DNA of 64,000 bases from Caulochytrium protostelioides (lineage: Eukaryota; Chytridiomycota; Caulochytriomycetes; Caulochytriales; Caulochytriaceae): assembly GCA_003615045.1 (NCBI GenBank), contig ML014213.1, positions 1 through 64,000 of the forward strand, read 5' to 3'. The first letter of the stretch is position 1. Every line of letters starts with the position of its first letter. The notes beneath the pieces are model-generated. The model was not told where the DNA came from, did not search any database, and worked only from the letters and a program-made list of their open reading frames with translations. Of this stretch, positions 29,186 to 39,801 are shown one piece after another. Both the position numbers and the translations under genes were made by a program.

Positions 29186-32100
29186 TCACATGAACCCGTC
29201 CATCGCGGACACGTGGCGACGCACGGTCCCGTCGGACCCGCAGGCCCACAGACAGCCAGCGCGGTATTCGAGCTGCATGACGCCGAACGAGGGGTCTGCA
29301 CGCGGCTCGTCCCGCGCTGCTGCCGACGCCGAGGACGAGGACGACCCGCCGAACGCGCGACGGGCAGCCGAAGCGGCCGCCGCCGCATTGGCCGTGGCCG
29401 CCGCGGCCGACGTCGACGCCGTCTGGTCGTCATCAACGGCGGCGTCGTCGTCGTCGTCGGGACCCAGGTCACGGAGGTAGAGTTGCGTCGGCTGGGACGT
29501 GAACTGGCCGAGAGCGGTGGCATCGAGGTCGGCCACGACGGCGGCGTGGATCCCGTGGCGGCCGTCGACCCGCTCGAAGGCCTGCAGGTTCCAGATCGAG
29601 AGGTCGCCCTGGACGGAGCCCGAGACGAGGCAGTCGGCGGCGGGGTCGATGGCCAGCGCGCGGATGGCGTGGTCGTGCGCGCGGAAGGTGTTCATGATGG
29701 CGCGCTGCCGGATGTCGATCAGTCGGATGGCGCCGTCGCGGGTGCCCGCCACGAGCAGGTTGTGGCGGGTCGAGAACGCCAGCGTCTGGACGCTGCTGTC
29801 GCCCATGGCAAAGGTCTTGATGCGCGACTGCGCGGGCGGCAGCAGGACGTCCCAGAAGCACAGGTTCGCCTGGTCGAGCGACTTGCCGCCGGTCGCGAGG
29901 AAGGTGCTGCTGTTCATGTACATCAGGTCGTTTGCCGTGTACGTGTGCGCCTGGAAAAAGTTGCGCGGGTGCCGCGACTCGGGGTTGAAGTCGAACCGCC
30001 ACAGGCCGCAGTAGCCCTTGGTATCGACGGCGCCAAAGCTCGTGCCGAACGGACTGAATCGGCACCGCGACAGCCGCGGGTAGGATGACGACGTGGACGA
30101 CGACGATGCGCCGCTGCCGCCTAGCGCGCTGGGCGTAGCCGCATGCAAGCCGCGGAACGGGTTGGCGCTGCTGCTGCCGTTCGCATAGCGCGTCGTGCCG
30201 TCGTCATGGGACAGGTGGGCGCCGTAGGTATACGGGTCCGCGTACGCGTCGGCGTGCAGCGACGCGATGGACGCCGTGCTGGGCACCGAGCGGTGGGCCG
30301 AGGGGAGGGCGCCGGCAAACAGCATCGCTGGCAGCGACGCGGTGGGCGTGGACGGAAAGTAGAACGACTGCAAGGGCTCGGCCTGCTCCTGGCCGAACTG
30401 GTAGAGCGCAACGCCGGCGCGGATGATCGTCGCCGGCGGGTGCTTGGCGGACGCCGCCGCGCCCGACGGCGCTTCGGCTGGGAACGGAATCGCATTGCTG
30501 GCGGCAATGTAATAGTTAGACGTTGGGTGGGCATCGAGCGAAGAAACGCCGCGGATCGGGCGGAAATGACGGTGGCCCGTGTCCACCTCATCACTGCTAC
30601 TACTCTTATTGACGCCGCGCTTGCCGCTGCGGTCCTTGTCGTTGCGCTTGTCCTTCAGCTTCTGCAGCGACTCAAAGCTCTGCACGGTATGCAGATCCGT
30701 CGCCTTCCCATGCGCGCTCTGGCCCGCCGCCAGGCGGCGCAGCTCCATCTTGGTGATCGAGGGCCGCCCCGCGTTGTCCGAGAGACTGTCGTCCTGGGTG
30801 CCCGCGGGGCCGCCGGCGGCGACCGCGCCCGAGGCGACCGCCTGCGCCTGCATCGCGCGGTACGCCACGGCGGCCGGCACGTCAAGCTCAATGATCCCAG
30901 TATGCCCCGATGCGCGCGTCGTCCCGACGGCAAGATCATTCGCATTCAGCGCGCTGAGCACAAACATGGAGACCACCTCTTCGCCACGGTAGACGACTTG
31001 GCAGTCGCTCAGGTGGCGAACGCGGTGAGACGACAGCAGCAGTGAGCCTTGCGGATGCATGACATCCAGCACGTTGGGCGGGGGGGCGGCGGCCGCGGCA
31101 GCGAGTGCGGCTTGCTCGGCATGGTGCGACTCGGAGGAAGGCACGTGCGTCGGCCAGAAGAGACTTACGACACGCTGGTAGTTGGGCGTGCGGTCCTTCA
31201 CGAACCGGTAGAGCATGCGCTGGTAGGGATTGGGCATCCGCTTCTCGAGCTTGTGCAGCTGCAGAACGAGATGATAGTCGACGCGCGACCGCAGGATGCG
31301 CTGCTTCAACGCATAGATGCCGGTCGACAGGCCCGCCGCAATCATGCGCGCGCTGAGGGCCGCCCCCACCGCGATATCGTGGCGCAGGTTGTCGTCCTCC
31401 GAGGTCCCGTCAATGAGCAGCGAGGCCTCGCGAACTTTTAGCTCGAGATACTTGAGGGTGGCGCCTTGGATGAGCCACGTGGCCATTTCATCCTTGCGGC
31501 GCGTGTTCATTTCGGTATCAATGTCCGACAGATCTTCGCTGATCGCGGACAGTGCATCATCGTCCGATGGCGCGCAGCGCTCCGCCACGCTGGGGTACGC
31601 GAGTGGCGACGCCGCCGCAATGAACCCGGCGAGTTGGTCCGTCAGCTCCGCGAGGATGGCCTGCTCCGAGGCGGTATAGTGCTGGTCGCCGGTCTCGGGC
31701 GGATACAGGGCGACCGAGAGCAACGTCAGAACGTTGGGCACGAACCGCATCATCTGCGTGAGGGCTTTCCACTGCCACAGCCGCAGCGCCTGGATAATAA
31801 GCGTCAGGAGGCTCGTCATAATAGCCGAGATGAGGTTGGGGTAGTTGCTCAATCCTGTCGGGCCGTCGAAAGGATTGGCGTCGCCGGTGCAGTGGTAGCG
31901 CAGGAGCTGGACAATGTTCTCCAAAAATGCGTGCACGCGGATGTTCTGCGCTTGGTGCGCCTCGTTCGGCATCGTCGGCATGGTACCCTTCGGCGACCAC
32001 GTGGCCAGCAAGAGCGGCAGCCAGTTGTCGGCGTTCGCACGAGCGCTGTCAATGCAGTTCTGGACAAACCACGGCGACCCGATGTGCACGGACGGCAGGA

Positions 32101-35100
32101 GGTCCTGGCAGCCGTGGGCATACATGCGCTTCCACTCGCGCAGTTTGACGCGCTCGGCATCCACGTCGCCCAGTTCGGAGTGCGCAAGCGCGTCCTGCAG
32201 CGGCAGCGGGCAGATCTGGAGTCGGCCGATCTGCTCCGACGGCGCCATCGCGTTCGCGGCTTTGGGGGCTACAAACACTTCGTCCAGCATCGCAAGTGCA
32301 TCGCCGGGGTCCTGCAAGAACAGGGGCAATGCGATCTGGAGAGCCCACTGCGCATAATGCGGCGAGAGCCGCGCGCGGGTGCGGCACACGCGCTGGAACT
32401 CGGCGGCCGTAACGATGCGCGCGGCGCTCTGCTTCTTGGCGACCGCCAAACCGGTAGACTCAACGTCGTCGGCCACCACCCATCCCGCGTTGTCGTGCGA
32501 GTGGATGGCATCGTCACCGGCAGCGCTGCTGGCTGCATGATCACCATCGTCGCCGCCGTCGCCGCCGCTAAGAGCCAGCGAGCGTTTAAACGCTTCATAC
32601 TCGTCCTCTTCGTCGTCCGTGTCGTCCTTACGCGGTCCAAAGAGGTCGTCTGCGTCATCGTCGTCGTCACTCGCAGGACCACCGAACAGGTCTTCCGCGC
32701 GTTCGCCGCGGACCGGTTTCGTCGTGGTCGCGACTGGCGAGGTCGGCGGCGATGCGCCAAATAGCGCGTCGGCGCGGTCCCCGTCGCTACTTTTCTTTCT
32801 CCCAGCGAGAGGCGCAGCAGGCGCGCCAGGATCCGCGTCGCGCTTGGAAGCAGTATCCGTCTCGACTTCGATCTCGTGGTCGCAGAGCTGCGCGAGACGG
32901 CGGAGTACTGCTGAGGCGAGCTGCGGCTGCGCTTGGCGGAGAAGCTCCGCCACGAGCGCATAGTAGAACCCGACCTCCTCGTCGATGCGCAGCAGCTTCC
33001 GTTGCGCGTCCGCGTCCGCGCCGAGGCGGGCGTCCTCGCGCATCGACTGGAGACTCGTCTCGGAAGCGAGGTGCTGGTAGACGAACCAGCGCGCCAGATC
33101 GATCTTGACTGTGGGCCGCGCGAACGCCACGTCCAGGAAGCCCGGGCGCAGGGAAGTCGTATGGACGGTGGGACGGACCGCGGCCATCAAGGCATCGCGC
33201 CGGCTGCCGCGCAGGCTCGCCAGCATGATCCGCATCGGCACATCTACATCCACATCATCGCTGCCGTCGTCGGCAGCGAGCGCATCGCCAGAGTCGTCGT
33301 TGGCGCCGTTGCTGTCACGCTGGCCATCGCCGCCGCTCGAGACGGGACGCGAGGCCGAGCGGAGTTTCACGGTGGTCGTGACACTCGTATGCGCCAGGGT
33401 CATTTTCAAGCAGGACGGCGGGTCGGGCACGAACGCTGTATGAATGTGGTCGGCGACCATGCTCAGGAGCGCCTCACGGGACGCGTCCTCCGGGACCGAG
33501 GCGCCTGTCGCGGGCTGCCACAGAGTCGCGACGACGAGGGCGAGCTGGAAATCGTGCAGCTGCTGGATCAGGACGCCCATGCACTCGCGCGGCTTCTCGG
33601 CCAGCAGAAAGAAGGCAGCCGCCATGCTATACCGCTGCTTTCCCAGCAGGGCGAAGGCATTCTTGACGGCCGCATGCTGCCACCGCTGCTCCGCGAAATC
33701 ATTGAGCAGGAATCGTGTCATGGCGGCCTGGTCCGCATGGCCATGAGCAATCTTCCACAGCCGCAGCAAGACCGTGTGCTTGCGCAGCAGGAGGTAAAAG
33801 AGCATGCAGTCGGCAGGATCCGAGCGCAAGAGGAACTGGTTGCGCGCCATCACTTCGACCTGCTGCCGCAACAAGGTCACGTCACGCGAGAGCCAGAGTC
33901 CGCCATTGAGCAGACGTGCTGTCGACCACGTCCACGGCAGCTGCGTCGGCGGCATCGCCGTCACTTCCGCGGCAGTGGCGACAGCCGGAGCCGCTGGCTC
34001 AGGCGCAGACTCGCCCTCCGCAACGGGCGGCGGCGGCGGCGGCGCCACCACAGCAGCGTCCTTGGTGGGGTTGAACGTGAGCGCCGTGATAATGTGGTCC
34101 GGCGCGGCCGAGTAGAACGCAAGTGATGCGAGCGCCGTGGTCAGGCGGGGCTCGCGGTCGGCGTCGTCCTCGGGCGCCACGGGCCGCCGGGCGTCAGCAC
34201 TCGCGGGCGCCGGACAGTCGGTCGACCGGATGTTGTACGCGGCGAGCACGACAAAGACGAAGCCCATCGTGTCGAGGGTCGCGCGGTGGGGCGTCGCGGC
34301 GTGCCACGCGGCTAGGAAATGGACGAGAGCCGTGAGCTGTGCCAGGCTGAGGAAACCGAGGTCGCGGTACAGCACGTCGGGATCGGCGCGATGCACGGCC
34401 TCCAGCAAGGACTGCATGTCGACGGCGTCGAGCATGGCGAGCGCCGGCCATGCGGGGCGCAGGTCGGGTTCGATGTGCAGCGAGGCGTGGTCGTCGTGAG
34501 GGGCATCGTCCCATCCGCCGAACATGTCGTGGTTGAGGTCGAGCGAGGCGAGGGCGATCCCGAGCGACTGGCGGACCTCGGTGAGGGTCATCTGGTCGAC
34601 CGCGAGGGCCGTGATGTAGCCGAGCAAGGACACGCGCTCCATTTCGCGGACGGCGGCATACCGCGCGCGCGAGGAGACGGTGGGCGCGCGTGTGGTATAG
34701 ATGCGCTGGATGACCTGCAGCTTGAACCACAGATAGGCGAGGGTCAGCTCGACCCACTCGGGTTTGCCGAGCAGCAGGTACGACGCGAGGCGGTGCGGAT
34801 GGAACTCGGGCAGCTGCGCTTCCAGCGCGAGATCGAGGCTGTGCGGCGCGACGACGCGGTTCATACTGTGGCGCTCGGGGCTCACGAGCAGCGGCCGCAC
34901 GGCGCGGAACTGGTCGTCCGACACGAACATGACCGTTCGCGGATCGGCCCACAGTGCCGTGTTGATCACGGCCGTGCTCGCCGCATAGCCGGACTGGTCC
35001 TCGCTCGGCGAGAAAACCCACGTGGCTGCCCACGTGCGTGTCGCGTGCGGCATGCTCAGGTTCGTGCCCGCGCCAGGGGTCCACACCGTCAGCCGCCGGC

Positions 35101-37924
35101 GCGTCGCGACAAGCAGGCCGTCGACATAGAGGCTCGGACACCACGACACGGCGCACAGCGGGTCCGCGGCGTCGTCTGCCCGCGTCGACCACGCGAACGC
35201 GCCGTCCTCGACGAGTGCGCCCGCATCGAGCGCGGTGGCGCAGTACTGCCAGAGATGGGCCTGCAGCGTCGTCCCGCTCTGCGCGACGCAGACAAACCGG
35301 CTCCGCGAGGCGTGCCGGATCGCGAGGCAGACGCCTGTCAGCGGGATGAGCAGCGGCTCGTTGACCCGGAGGGTGCGGGACGGCCACGTCGTCGGGTAGA
35401 CGGCGGGCGTCATCATGGTCACGCGCCGCGGCAGCGGCAGCGGCGGCCGCGGCGGCGTCGGCGGCGGCTTGGACTTCACCGGCGCCGCCGACGCCGCGTC
35501 CTCGGTCTCGGCGGGCACTGACGGGTGCATGGACACGCGGTGCTCGGGTCCGGTGTGGCTCTCGCGCCGCAGCGACGGGCGCGGCGACGTGGCCGGCGAC
35601 GTCGGCGAGCCGGCATCGCCCTCATGGGCGCCGTGCCCGACGGCGTCCACGGTGCCGTGGGCCTCGGCCGCGTCGACGGGGTCAGGAGCCAGGGCGAAGG
35701 GCACGTAGAAGGCGTAGTCGCCCACAGCGCACGTGAGCGCGCCCATGTACGCCACGCAGGACCCGAGCCGGCTCTGCGTGCTGAACGAAGCAAGCGTGCA
35801 CGACGCGAAACGCGGGCGCGCGAGATGCGCAAGGATGGCCGAGCCATAGTCTGCGAGCCACGCGTCCGCCACGACGTACGTCGTGCCGTCGGTCTTGGAC
35901 GTCACGGCCACGTGGTGGATGTGCAAAATGCCGTCGTCGTAGACTTGTCCCAGCAACATCCCGTCCATATGGTCGACCGCGAGGATTTCGCAGGCGACCA
36001 GCGACGGCGGCGGCGCGGGCGGCGGCGGCGGCGGCGGCGAGGCCGATGCGGCGTCCGCGGTGCCGCCCGTGTCCGAAGCTGGCGGGGCTTCCGGGGGCTC
36101 GGGTCGGTCGCGCCGCGGGTGGGTCGCGGCAATCTCGAGCTGGCAGTGGACCTGCTTCACATCGTCGCGCAGCCGGATCTCGTACACGAGCATCGTGCCG
36201 TCTTCGAGAAAGACGACCATCGCGTTGTGACGCAGGAAGGCGATCTGGCAGATGGGACTCGGCAGCTGCGGCATCGGCAGAAATTCGTTTAGCATGCGGC
36301 GCGTGCCGTAGCGGAGCATGATACTCCATTGCCCCGCGGCGTCCTGGACCGCGACCGAGCCGTAGAGATCGTTGCTGGCGGCGAGGCGCTGGTGGCCGAC
36401 GCCCGGCAGGATGAGGTCGCCATTGCGCCCGACGCCGTCCTCGCGCAGCGCGGGGATATCCGTCGACTCGACAAAGAGCTGGTCGAGGTCCAGCAGGTAC
36501 TTGTGCAGGCAGTTCGTGCTGTCAGCCCACCACATCGCAAGCTGGGCCTGGATGCGGTCCGTGTGCTGGTTCACGCTAGGATCATACAGGATCGTGGGCT
36601 GGTTGTCGGAGAGAAACCGCAGCGTCGAGATGTGCTTCGCGAGACTCGGGGCCTGGCAGAGCACGAGCGGCTTGGGCGTGCGCACCATATCGCCGACGAG
36701 GGTCTGGATGCCCCAGACCACGATATGCCCGCACGCATCGACCTGGAAGAGCAGGTCCGTGTAGCCCTGGAGGTAGGCTTGCAGCTGGTCAGTCGTGGTT
36801 TCTTCGACAATCTGGTTCGCGCTCTTCTGCGCGGGCCGCCGCGACTTCTGGGACTGGCGCAGGGTCAGCTCGACACGGTGCTGGATAGCCTTGTGGACCT
36901 CGGAGGCCGGGATCCAGAAGACGAGGTCAGCGCCCTGGGCGCGGCGGTTCGGCGCGCGCTGCAGCTGTGCGGCAGACGATCCGGCGCGGTGGTCGAGCGA
37001 CGGCGGCACATCGCCGGGCACGATCGTCGTCAGCAGCGTGAAGCGGTACGGCAGCCGCGCCTCGCTCTGGGCCCAGATCCGGCAGACGCCGTCCTCGGCG
37101 CACGTCAGCAGCACCGACTGTGCCGGCGTCCGCTGCCGCTTCGGCGCGCGGCGCCAGCTGATCTGGGTCACCGCCTCCGGGTGCGGCAGATAGGCAAAGT
37201 CAAACTGGAGCTCGCTCGCCGGGAACCCGGTCGGGTTGATGCTACTCGTGGCCGCAGCTGCGGCGGCGGCACGCGCGCCAGTGCCGGTCGACTCGCCGGG
37301 AGAGCCCGCAGCGACCGCGGACGCCGCCGCCGCCGCTGCCGGCGACGGCGTGGGCGAGGTCCGTTCAAACCAGACTTTGGGCTGGCTGTCGTGGGTGCCG
37401 ACCGTGCACAGAAAGTAGCCCTGGTGCGACCACTTGGCGAGCCTAACGGGCGTCGCCATCTTGGAGGCGAACACGCGCTGGATCGGGCGCTTAGCCTGGT
37501 CGGACACGTAGTCGAGGGAGAGGGTGTCGCCGGCGACGGCGAGGCATCCTGTCCAGCTCCAGGCGAGGTGGCGCGCGCGCGGGTCGCCGGCCGACCAGGA
37601 CCGCTCGCACGTGACGCTGAGCTGGCCGTGGGCGTTGGCGCGCACGTGGTACAGAATCAGCAGGGCACCATACAGCGCCACGAAGTGCCCGGACTGCGGG
37701 TGCGCCGCGACGGCATGGACGATGTCGGTGCCGCGAGTCGTCTTGCCCTTGAGGTCGGCATCGCCGCAGTCGAGCGCCGCGGCGAGCGCGTGCTGCAGAT
37801 CATACACGCGGACATGGTGGCCGCTGCCGGCGACGAGGAAATAGGTGGTGCCCGTGAGGCCGATCGCATAGGCGGGCGGCTCGGCCACGCTGCGCTTCGC
37901 CACCTGCTGCTGCCACACCTGCAT
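29186..37924 (-). CDS. RAV1: Rav1/DMXL (rabconnectin-3 alpha) V-ATPase assembly factor, long form
   Basis: From the ATG at 37924 the protein has about 2912 residues; the frame runs to 37984 through a GTG only. The N-terminal third holds WD40-type repeats (for example VTQISWRRAPKRQRTPAQSV, then a DGVCRIWAQSE blade). The middle contains the Rav1 signature region, including LGIALASLDLNHDMFGGWDD at about 1120. An acidic linker (about 1700-1830) follows, then a helical segment. The last 350 residues form another set of WD repeats with YCGLWRFDFNPESRHPRNFF and LATGGKSLDQANLCFWDVLL. Rav1 is the core of the RAVE complex, which reattaches the V1 and Vo sectors of the vacuolar proton pump. Yeast Rav1 is less than half this length and lacks the C-terminal propeller, so this protein is closer in layout to animal DMXL1/2. 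Confidence 0.93.
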   Translation of the reverse strand: MQVWQQQVAKRSVAEPPAYAIGLTGTTYFLVAGSGHHVRVYDLQHALAAALDCGDADLKGKTTRGTDIVHAVAAHPQSGHFVALYGALLILYHVRANAHGQLSVTCERSWSAGDPRARHLAWSWTGCLAVAGDTLSLDYVSDQAKRPIQRVFASKMATPVRLAKWSHQGYFLCTVGTHDSQPKVWFERTSPTPSPAAAAAASAVAAGSPGESTGTGARAAAAAAATSSINPTGFPASELQFDFAYLPHPEAVTQISWRRAPKRQRTPAQSVLLTCAEDGVCRIWAQSEARLPYRFTLLTTIVPGDVPPSLDHRAGSSAAQLQRAPNRRAQGADLVFWIPASEVHKAIQHRVELTLRQSQKSRRPAQKSANQIVEETTTDQLQAYLQGYTDLLFQVDACGHIVVWGIQTLVGDMVRTPKPLVLCQAPSLAKHISTLRFLSDNQPTILYDPSVNQHTDRIQAQLAMWWADSTNCLHKYLLDLDQLFVESTDIPALREDGVGRNGDLILPGVGHQRLAASNDLYGSVAVQDAAGQWSIMLRYGTRRMLNEFLPMPQLPSPICQIAFLRHNAMVVFLEDGTMLVYEIRLRDDVKQVHCQLEIAATHPRRDRPEPPEAPPASDTGGTADAASASPPPPPPPAPPPSLVACEILAVDHMDGMLLGQVYDDGILHIHHVAVTSKTDGTTYVVADAWLADYGSAILAHLARPRFASCTLASFSTQSRLGSCVAYMGALTCAVGDYAFYVPFALAPDPVDAAEAHGTVDAVGHGAHEGDAGSPTSPATSPRPSLRRESHTGPEHRVSMHPSVPAETEDAASAAPVKSKPPPTPPRPPLPLPRRVTMMTPAVYPTTWPSRTLRVNEPLLIPLTGVCLAIRHASRSRFVCVAQSGTTLQAHLWQYCATALDAGALVEDGAFAWSTRADDAADPLCAVSWCPSLYVDGLLVATRRRLTVWTPGAGTNLSMPHATRTWAATWVFSPSEDQSGYAASTAVINTALWADPRTVMFVSDDQFRAVRPLLVSPERHSMNRVVAPHSLDLALEAQLPEFHPHRLASYLLLGKPEWVELTLAYLWFKLQVIQRIYTTRAPTVSSRARYAAVREMERVSLLGYITALAVDQMTLTEVRQSLGIALASLDLNHDMFGGWDDAPHDDHASLHIEPDLRPAWPALAMLDAVDMQSLLEAVHRADPDVLYRDLGFLSLAQLTALVHFLAAWHAATPHRATLDTMGFVFVVLAAYNIRSTDCPAPASADARRPVAPEDDADREPRLTTALASLAFYSAAPDHIITALTFNPTKDAAVVAPPPPPPVAEGESAPEPAAPAVATAAEVTAMPPTQLPWTWSTARLLNGGLWLSRDVTLLRQQVEVMARNQFLLRSDPADCMLFYLLLRKHTVLLRLWKIAHGHADQAAMTRFLLNDFAEQRWQHAAVKNAFALLGKQRYSMAAAFFLLAEKPRECMGVLIQQLHDFQLALVVATLWQPATGASVPEDASREALLSMVADHIHTAFVPDPPSCLKMTLAHTSVTTTVKLRSASRPVSSGGDGQRDSNGANDDSGDALAADDGSDDVDVDVPMRIMLASLRGSRRDALMAAVRPTVHTTSLRPGFLDVAFARPTVKIDLARWFVYQHLASETSLQSMREDARLGADADAQRKLLRIDEEVGFYYALVAELLRQAQPQLASAVLRRLAQLCDHEIEVETDTASKRDADPGAPAAPLAGRKKSSDGDRADALFGASPPTSPVATTTKPVRGERAEDLFGGPASDDDDDADDLFGPRKDDTDDEEDEYEAFKRSLALSGGDGGDDGDHAASSAAGDDAIHSHDNAGWVVADDVESTGLAVAKKQSAARIVTAAEFQRVCRTRARLSPHYAQWALQIALPLFLQDPGDALAMLDEVFVAPKAANAMAPSEQIGRLQICPLPLQDALAHSELGDVDAERVKLREWKRMYAHGCQDLLPSVHIGSPWFVQNCIDSARANADNWLPLLLATWSPKGTMPTMPNEAHQAQNIRVHAFLENIVQLLRYHCTGDANPFDGPTGLSNYPNLISAIMTSLLTLIIQALRLWQWKALTQMMRFVPNVLTLLSVALYPPETGDQHYTASEQAILAELTDQLAGFIAAASPLAYPSVAERCAPSDDDALSAISEDLSDIDTEMNTRRKDEMATWLIQGATLKYLELKVREASLLIDGTSEDDNLRHDIAVGAALSARMIAAGLSTGIYALKQRILRSRVDYHLVLQLHKLEKRMPNPYQRMLYRFVKDRTPNYQRVVSLFWPTHVPSSESHHAEQAALAAAAAAPPPNVLDVMHPQGSLLLSSHRVRHLSDCQVVYRGEEVVSMFVLSALNANDLAVGTTRASGHTGIIELDVPAAVAYRAMQAQAVASGAVAAGGPAGTQDDSLSDNAGRPSITKMELRRLAAGQSAHGKATDLHTVQSFESLQKLKDKRNDKDRSGKRGVNKSSSSDEVDTGHRHFRPIRGVSSLDAHPTSNYYIAASNAIPFPAEAPSGAAASAKHPPATIIRAGVALYQFGQEQAEPLQSFYFPSTPTASLPAMLFAGALPSAHRSVPSTASIASLHADAYADPYTYGAHLSHDDGTTRYANGSSSANPFRGLHAATPSALGGSGASSSSTSSSYPRLSRCRFSPFGTSFGAVDTKGYCGLWRFDFNPESRHPRNFFQAHTYTANDLMYMNSSTFLATGGKSLDQANLCFWDVLLPPAQSRIKTFAMGDSSVQTLAFSTRHNLLVAGTRDGAIRLIDIRQRAIMNTFRAHDHAIRALAIDPAADCLVSGSVQGDLSIWNLQAFERVDGRHGIHAAVVADLDATALGQFTSQPTQLYLRDLGPDDDDDAAVDDDQTASTSAAAATANAAAAASAARRAFGGSSSSSASAAARDEPRADPSFGVMQLEYRAGCLWACGSDGTVRRHVSAMDGFM

Positions 37925-39164
37925 CGCCGCGCGCGGACGCCGGCGACGGCGCCGGAGGTGAGGGCAGGGGGCGTCGCTAGGCACGCGGCGGGAGCCCCCT
38001 CAGCGTGGCCGCCAGGACGCCGGAGTCCCGGGCCGCCGTCTCAACCGTGAGATCGGGCCACGATCGCGGGGGATCCTGCGGCGCCGCGTCCGATCGCGGG
38101 AGCTCTCGCACGGCGTCAGTGGCGCCGTTCACGGAGCACGTGGGGCAGCACGTGGCGGACGGCGGACACGAGGACGGGAAGGCCGCGTTGTCGGAGGCGG
38201 AGGCGGAGGCCGGAAACAGAAGCAGAAGCCGTAGCCGAAGCAGAAGCCGTAGCCGAAGCAGAAGCCGAGGCGAACGGGGTTCCCATCGAGGGCTCAGATC
38301 GGACGCGGCCGTAGGACCCTCGGGGTGGTCGCCAAGGGGGCTGGCCGACACGACGTGGACGGGTTTCTCGGTGCTCGCTGTTCGCTTCAGTCCACGCGAG
38401 GAGAAAGTGGTTTCGGGCGAGACGACGTCGAGAGCGGCTGACGGAGGAGTGTCACGAGCTTATCGCGCCTCGGGAGCGGCCAAGAAGGCCCATCCTCAGG
38501 GGGGAAGGAGGCGTGCGAAGGAAAGGAGCGGGGCCTCGCGCTGCCTTCGCATCATTCGCTTCATTGGCTAGCCCTGGTGACCCGCGGTCCCGGGCACGCG
38601 CCAGCGTTGCTCCATCCTCGTCGCCTCGCGACCCCAGCGTCGTACGGAACCGCATGACCACGTCCAGGACGGGCCGTGAGCCGACATGTCGATACGCCGT
38701 ATCCTGGGGCTCATCCCGGCGATCCTGAGGCCTCCGGGCGCTGTCCACCTAAAATGGCGTCAGTGCGGGGACGCCACTTGCTGCTTCCCGTCCTGGCAGG
38801 CGCACACGTTGTCGGCGGCTGCATCGTGCATCCTGCATGAAACCAAATTTGAAACGCCCATCGCGCTACTCGTCGGCGCGCCGGTGCGGCACGGCGTCCG
38901 TCGGGTTATAGGGGTCAACGCGATCGATGCTGCGCTCTGCTGCTGCGCCATGGGAGCGGGAGAGGGCGGCGAGGCGCGGCGCGGAGCATCGGGGCGACGC
39001 GGGTTCCGAGGCCGGCGGGGCGGCGCCGTCGCATCAACACGCCGTCGCGGCGATCCGTCCATCGACCGAGAACCCGTGGGGTCGGCCCGCAGGCATCGAC
39101 GGCGGCACCGGCGGCGGCATCGACGGCATCGACGGCGGCGGCGGCGGCGGCATCGACGGCATCG

Positions 39165-39204
<40 letters not shown>

Positions 39205-39801
39205 GCGCGTCGGCCCGGGAGTGCAGCACGATGGAGCGGGCGCCCGCCGCCCACGCCAGCCCACGACGAGTGACACCACGCACGGATCATGCGGCGAGGA
39301 CTTCTCGAGCGCGCGCCGGAAAGCCGAGATGCCAGCACGTGGCGGGCGCGGCACTCGCGCGATGGGTGGCGGTGTCACGCCCACACGAACGGCAGGACGG
39401 CGACGGCGTCACCCCCCGAGAACGATCCTGCTCCCGCTGGGCTGCTCCCGGCCGCTTCACGCCATCGCCGTCATCATCACCGACCTCGATCGCCCGGAAC
39501 GGGACCTCTGCGCGCGCGCGCATCACGGCCCAGACGCGACCGAGCGCGGTCATACCGAACCGCTGTGCGACCGGCCCTGAGGCCGGTGTTGCCGATCCCT
39601 CCCGCCTCCCTGCCGCGCGCCACGTGCCTGTCCACGTGCTTGCCTCGTGAACCACGTGCCCGCAGATCACGCCTCGTGCCTGCAGACGCGTCGCGTCCTC
39701 ATCGCCTGACTCGGGCGCGCTCTCGGCCCGCCCCGTCTGCCTCCCCGTGATTGAGACCTCCGGCCGCCACTCCTCCCCGCCCGCGGGCCGCTGTCGGCAC
39801 G
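37925..39801. other. Divergent intergenic region between RAV1 and ENT3
   Basis: No gene is recognised in 1.9 kb. Two repeat blocks stand out: an 18-base unit repeated about 2.6 times (38221-38267) and a GGCATCGAC/GGC-rich repeat (about 39089-39205). C/T-rich sequence just before 39802 is probably the leader of the ENT3 gene. Confidence 0.55.
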
